From Bacteroidetes bacterium GWB2_32_14 (GTDB taxonomy: Bacteria > Bacteroidota > Bacteroidia > Bacteroidales > UBA12077), in assembly GCA_001768235.1 (NCBI GenBank), contig MENK01000027.1, positions 1-64,000 on the forward strand: a stretch of 64,000 nucleotides of DNA, in the 5' to 3' direction. Position 1 is the first letter of the stretch. Each line of letters begins with the position of its first letter. A program made the translations under genes and the position numbers. The notes under the pieces are model-generated. The model was not told the origin of the DNA, did not search any database, and saw only the letters and a list, made by a program, of their open reading frames with translations. This document shows, in pieces, positions 60,991 through 64,000 of this stretch.

Positions 60991-61866
60991 ATGAAAACAA
61001 TTAAATTATTTTTTATTGGACTTGCAGTATTATCTGTAGGATTTTTCACATCGTGCGAAGATGATGAGGCAACTACCGGACCAACCATTGAGTTTATTGG
61101 TGGTACTTATGTTGATACTGATGCAACAGTAACTGAAGACTCAACATTTACATTTAAATGGATTGTAACCAAAGGAAGTGCAGACTTGGAATCATTTACT
61201 ATAAGATTAACAAACAATGATATAACAGGATACCCGGTTACAGATATCGATCCTGATTTATATCAAGGTCAACAAGCAATTACTCCGGCCGGAACAGGAG
61301 TTTATGAATATACATTTATTGCAACCGACGAAGATGGAATGACAGATTCAAAAACAATAACTGTAACTGTCGTTTCTGGTGCTGGCGCAATTATTACATA
61401 TACAGATAAAATAATTGGCTCTTACGATGCTTCAGAAGGAAGTTCATTTGCATCTGTAAACGGTCTAATATACAATTCTGCTGATGCAGCAACAAATTCA
61501 GATAAAATTGATTTTGTTTATTACTGGGGTGCATCAACTGATGCTACTATAGCTGCTCCAAGCAATGCTGCTGCACAAACAGTTTTTCCAGGAATAACAA
61601 GTTGGGCAACAAAAAATGCTACTGTTTTTGGAACTACTTCAATTACAGGAACAGATTTTGATGGAATGACTGATGACAGTGAAATAGTAACAGCTGCTAC
61701 AGGTTTAACTGCATCAAATGCAACAACCTTGGCTGTTGGTAATGTAATTGCTTTTGAAACAGCTTCTACTTCTGCCAATGCATCGAAAAAAGGATTAATT
61801 AAAGTTGTTGCTATAACTGGTACAACTGCTGGTACAATTGAAATTGAAGTAAAAGTTCAGGAATAA
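60991..61866 (+). CDS. Secreted lipoprotein with Ig-like beta domain
   Basis: The 291-residue protein has a lipoprotein signal (FFTSCEDDE). An N-terminal beta-sandwich-like domain with TVTEDSTFTFKWIVTKGSADLESFTIRL and YEYTFIATDEDGMTDSKTITVTV follows, the pattern of a PKD- or Ig-like fold. The second half, from about residue 137, is Ala/Thr/Ser-rich and has SDKIDFVYYWGAS and a C-terminal GTIEIEVKVQE. No enzyme motif is visible. A surface or adhesion role is only suggested. It stands alone with a terminator. Confidence 0.8.
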   Translation: MKTIKLFFIGLAVLSVGFFTSCEDDEATTGPTIEFIGGTYVDTDATVTEDSTFTFKWIVTKGSADLESFTIRLTNNDITGYPVTDIDPDLYQGQQAITPAGTGVYEYTFIATDEDGMTDSKTITVTVVSGAGAIITYTDKIIGSYDASEGSSFASVNGLIYNSADAATNSDKIDFVYYWGASTDATIAAPSNAAAQTVFPGITSWATKNATVFGTTSITGTDFDGMTDDSEIVTAATGLTASNATTLAVGNVIAFETASTSANASKKGLIKVVAITGTTAGTIEIEVKVQE

Positions 61867-61899
61867 TCTATTTCTTCAATAAAGAACTTTTAATAAGAC

Positions 61900-61932
61900 A
61901 AAATCCGGGAGTGTAAAACTGCCGGATTTTTT
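61900..61932 (+). terminator. Rho-independent terminator of the Ig-like lipoprotein gene
   Basis: AAAATCCGG pairs with CCGGATTTT around a 13-base loop and runs into T residues. Confidence 0.8.
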
Positions 61933-61995
61933 ATAAGTATTATGCCATTATTCGAAATTTTTTTACAACCCCGTTTATTACCTTCTGCTTAATTC

Positions 61996-62301
61996 CTATT
62001 CGTAAAAGTAATCGTCGATTGTCCATGAGCAGGCTGTAACCAGCTCGTTTTCGTTAAATGCTTTTTCGTTAAACTCCCGTATTCTTTTCATTATTTCTAT
62101 TGCCTGCTCATCGTTGCTGAATTGCATTAGTACTGCTGAATTATACCCGGGCCAAACAGCGGTATCAAAACGAGGATCGCCTTTAACACTTTTTGCAATA
62201 ACCTGCTCAATCACCTGGTAATCTTTAATATCGTTTAGCTCGAGCATTTTTAGTAAGGGCTCGCGAACACTAACGTTGCATGTTACATATATCATTTTCA
62301 T
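61996..62301 (-). CDS. PG0541-family transporter-associated protein
   Basis: The 101-residue soluble protein (MKMIYVTCNVSVREPLLKMLEL, VKGDPRFDTAVWPGYNSAVLMQF, CSWTIDDYFYE) matches the small PG0541 family, normally encoded right behind an RND efflux permease in Bacteroidota. It may regulate or assist the pump. Here it is separated from the permease by a four-helix-bundle gene, whose stop overlaps its start by four bases. Confidence 0.85.
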   Translation of the reverse strand: MKMIYVTCNVSVREPLLKMLELNDIKDYQVIEQVIAKSVKGDPRFDTAVWPGYNSAVLMQFSNDEQAIEIMKRIREFNEKAFNENELVTACSWTIDDYFYE

Positions 62302-62667
62302 AGTAAATATAAATTATGGTTTTTCCTGGTAGTTATTATTGAGCTACGAAGCATTTTTAAAATCTCAGTTGCTTCAGAATGAATTCCTTTAAAGTCTTCA
62401 TCATTTATATATTCTGACTGATTCAACAGTTCAAGCCAATACATAGTTTCATTACATTCTTTTTGAGAAATAGAAAGTTTATGCATGAAATCAGCTTTAC
62501 TTTGTGCATTTTGAGCTTCTCTAATATTTGTACCAACAGACGTTCCAGAGCGCAATAATTGTTTACTCAAAACATATTCTTTTTTTTTCATCAATTAATT
62601 TCTTAATAAATTTAATTATTAGCAGAGCAAATTTGAATGACTTCTCTTTTATTTCTTTTTCATTCAT
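62298..62667 (-). pseudogene. Four-helix-bundle protein gene with an A9 tract frameshift
   Basis: The track shows an ORF of 98 codons (62298-62594) starting MMKKKEYVLSKQLLRSGTSVG. The family (four-helix-bundle, 23S rRNA intervening-sequence type) needs an N-terminal helix, and it is present upstream in another frame: MNEKEIKEKSFKFALLIIKFIKKLIDEKK, starting at 62667. The two frames meet in a run of nine A residues (62580-62588 as T on the plus strand); eight would join them exactly. It is either a frameshift mutation, a slippage site or a sequencing error. It sits between an RND permease and its PG0541 partner. Confidence 0.8.
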
Positions 62668-62683
62668 AACTTATAATTAATTG

Positions 62684-64000
62684 TTACGCTTCTTTCCCGT
62701 GAAATACCGAATAAATTGTAGGAACAAGAATCAAAGTAACAACAGTTGAAATAAATAATCCACCAATAATAGTTACACCAAGCGGAGAATACATTTCGTG
62801 CCCCATGCCTTTACTCATTGCCATGGGTAACATACCTAACATTGTTGTAAAAGTTGTCATAAGTACCGGGCGTAAACGTGAACGGCCTGCTTCCTGAACG
62901 GCTTCTGATAATGAATACCCTCGTTTTCTTAACATATTCGTGTAATCAACAAGAATAATTCCGTTGTTTACAACTATTCCCATGAGCATGATTACACCAA
63001 TAAACGTGGTAACACTTAATGTCAGGCCGGTTATATAGAAAGCCAGTATAATACCTACAAATGTAAAAGGAATGGAAAACATAATTATAAACGGGTCTTT
63101 CAATGATTCGAACTGTGCAGCCATTACCATATATACCAGTATAATCCCGATAAATAAAATCAGGAACAAATCAGTAAAAGATTCTCCCTGGCTGGATAAT
63201 TGCCCCGCGAGTTTTACCTCAACTCCTGAAGGGAAATCCGTGTTATCTACAATTTCTTGAACCTGTTCAGATGCATGGCCTAAAGATATTCCCATGAGAT
63301 TTGCCATAATTTTAACAACTCTTTGCTGGGAGATATGATTTATTTGTAATGGCCCTGAGCCTATTGATATTTGAGCAAATGCAGAAACCGGGATTTGTTC
63401 CCCGCGGAGATTCGTTACCTCGATACTCGAAATATTTTCAAGCCTGTTTCTATATTCAGGTAAATAACGAATGACAATCTGGTAATCATTCCCTTTTTCT
63501 GTAAAATTACCTGCTTCGGCACCAAAAACAGATTGCCTTATTTGCAAAGCAATCATTGTTGTATTTAATGCCAGATCAGAAGCTTTATCTTTATCAATAT
63601 TGATATGAATTTCAGACTTTCCTTCATCTATTGTCGATTGAATATCTGTCAGGCCGTTTATTCCCCTTAATTTTTCAAAAAGAATATTTGCAACAGTATT
63701 CATTTCCTGGAAGTCATTACCCGAGATTTCGATTTCAACAGGTTTAATATTGCCGGTAACAGCATCAGAAATAAGGCTTCCTGCAGTAACATGGTACTTT
63801 TCGATTTCGGGAATTTCGGAAAGCTTATATCGTAGCATTTCCCCTATTTCCTTAGCCGAGCGCTCTCGTTTATCCGGTAAAACAAGGTGTGCAAGCACGG
63901 TACTTACATTTTTCCCTTCTTTAAACCCTACCGATGACATTGTTCCATCAGCAGTTTGACCTGAAATTGCAGATAACGATCCCGGAACCATTTCGGGGAT
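62684..64000 (-). CDS. RND efflux permease (HAE1/AcrB class), C-terminal part; continues beyond the window
   Basis: About 439 residues of a roughly 1000-residue AcrB-like permease are present; the N-terminus lies beyond base 64000. Seen are part of the periplasmic docking domain (EISGNDFQEMNTVANILFEKLRG, INHISQQRVVKIMANL) and the last membrane block. The latter has VYMVMAAQFESLKDPFIIMFSIPFTFVGII, GIVVNNGIILVDYTNMLR and MTTFTTMLGMLPMAM. It exports small molecules or metal ions with a membrane fusion protein and TolC-like partner, which are not in view. The PG0541 gene belongs behind it. The track start at 63991 is an internal Met. Confidence 0.92.
   Translation of the reverse strand: MPEMVPGSLSAISGQTADGTMSSVGFKEGKNVSTVLAHLVLPDKRERSAKEIGEMLRYKLSEIPEIEKYHVTAGSLISDAVTGNIKPVEIEISGNDFQEMNTVANILFEKLRGINGLTDIQSTIDEGKSEIHINIDKDKASDLALNTTMIALQIRQSVFGAEAGNFTEKGNDYQIVIRYLPEYRNRLENISSIEVTNLRGEQIPVSAFAQISIGSGPLQINHISQQRVVKIMANLMGISLGHASEQVQEIVDNTDFPSGVEVKLAGQLSSQGESFTDLFLILFIGIILVYMVMAAQFESLKDPFIIMFSIPFTFVGIILAFYITGLTLSVTTFIGVIMLMGIVVNNGIILVDYTNMLRKRGYSLSEAVQEAGRSRLRPVLMTTFTTMLGMLPMAMSKGMGHEMYSPLGVTIIGGLFISTVVTLILVPTIYSVFHGKEA

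Overview
This window is chromosomal DNA of a member of the Bacteroidota, most likely Bacteroidales/Marinilabiliales-like. The reasons are the AT-rich sequence, the absence of clear Shine-Dalgarno sites, promoter boxes of the TTTG / TAnnTTTG type, and the gene families present: IPExxxVDY protein, PG0541-family protein, DUF3078, DUF4197, AsmA-like giant protein, paired ExbD genes and a cysteate synthase homologue. No phage, transposase, CRISPR array, plasmid replication gene or rRNA was seen.

1-8.1 kb is largely housekeeping. It opens with the tail of one glutamate dehydrogenase, then dprA, then a complete second glutamate dehydrogenase (gdhA). Next come tatD-ansA, tRNA-Ser(GGA), an exbB / membrane protein / exbD / exbD cluster, a small secreted protein and, on the minus strand, tRNA-Arg(TCG). 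8.3-18.3 kb holds leuS, a YitT-type membrane protein, an M23-family peptidase-like protein, a TetR regulator with a 42-bp palindrome in front of it and a partner lipoprotein, purN, and the acpP-fabF-rnc operon with an IPExxxVDY gene. 18.4-30.5 kb holds an OmpR-type two-component pair, folate cyclo-ligase, a SpoU methylase, a TPR sensor kinase, a Nim-like flavoprotein with a hotdog thioesterase, an M28 peptidase, a giant AsmA-like protein and a small cysteine-rich lipoprotein. 30.5-38 kb holds a REP-like intergenic block, a TlpA-like thioredoxin, an M49 peptidase, and a GH3 plus GH29 glycosidase pair.

38-49.5 kb is almost entirely minus-strand. It begins with an outer-membrane-like protein and a metallophosphoesterase lipoprotein. 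The main feature is a nine-gene block read from 49.4 down to 40.0 kb: TetR, GNAT-fold protein, SDR, PlsC-type acyltransferase, MMPL/RND permease, LolA-like carrier, patatin lipase, GT2 and a DUF1302-like beta barrel. The gene set suggests a regulated system that makes or remodels a lipid and carries it to the outer membrane. It is the best candidate here for an undescribed system. A tRNA with a CAT anticodon lies upstream of it.

49.8-55.5 kb holds mtnA, a class II aldolase-family gene and mtnP in one tight operon, which fits a short methylthioadenosine salvage route. A HAD phosphatase, a beta-barrel protein and a cysteate synthase homologue (sulfonolipid precursor supply) follow. 55.5-64 kb holds two outer-membrane or secreted proteins, an alpha/beta hydrolase, a broken four-helix-bundle gene, a ComF-type gene, an HD hydrolase, DUF2147 and DUF4197 proteins and a lipoprotein. 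It ends with the C-terminal part of an RND efflux permease separated from its PG0541-type partner by a second four-helix-bundle gene that carries an A9-tract frameshift.

Most lines of the ORF track are shadows and are omitted. Several starts were moved inward from the longest ORF; the reasons are given in the entries.
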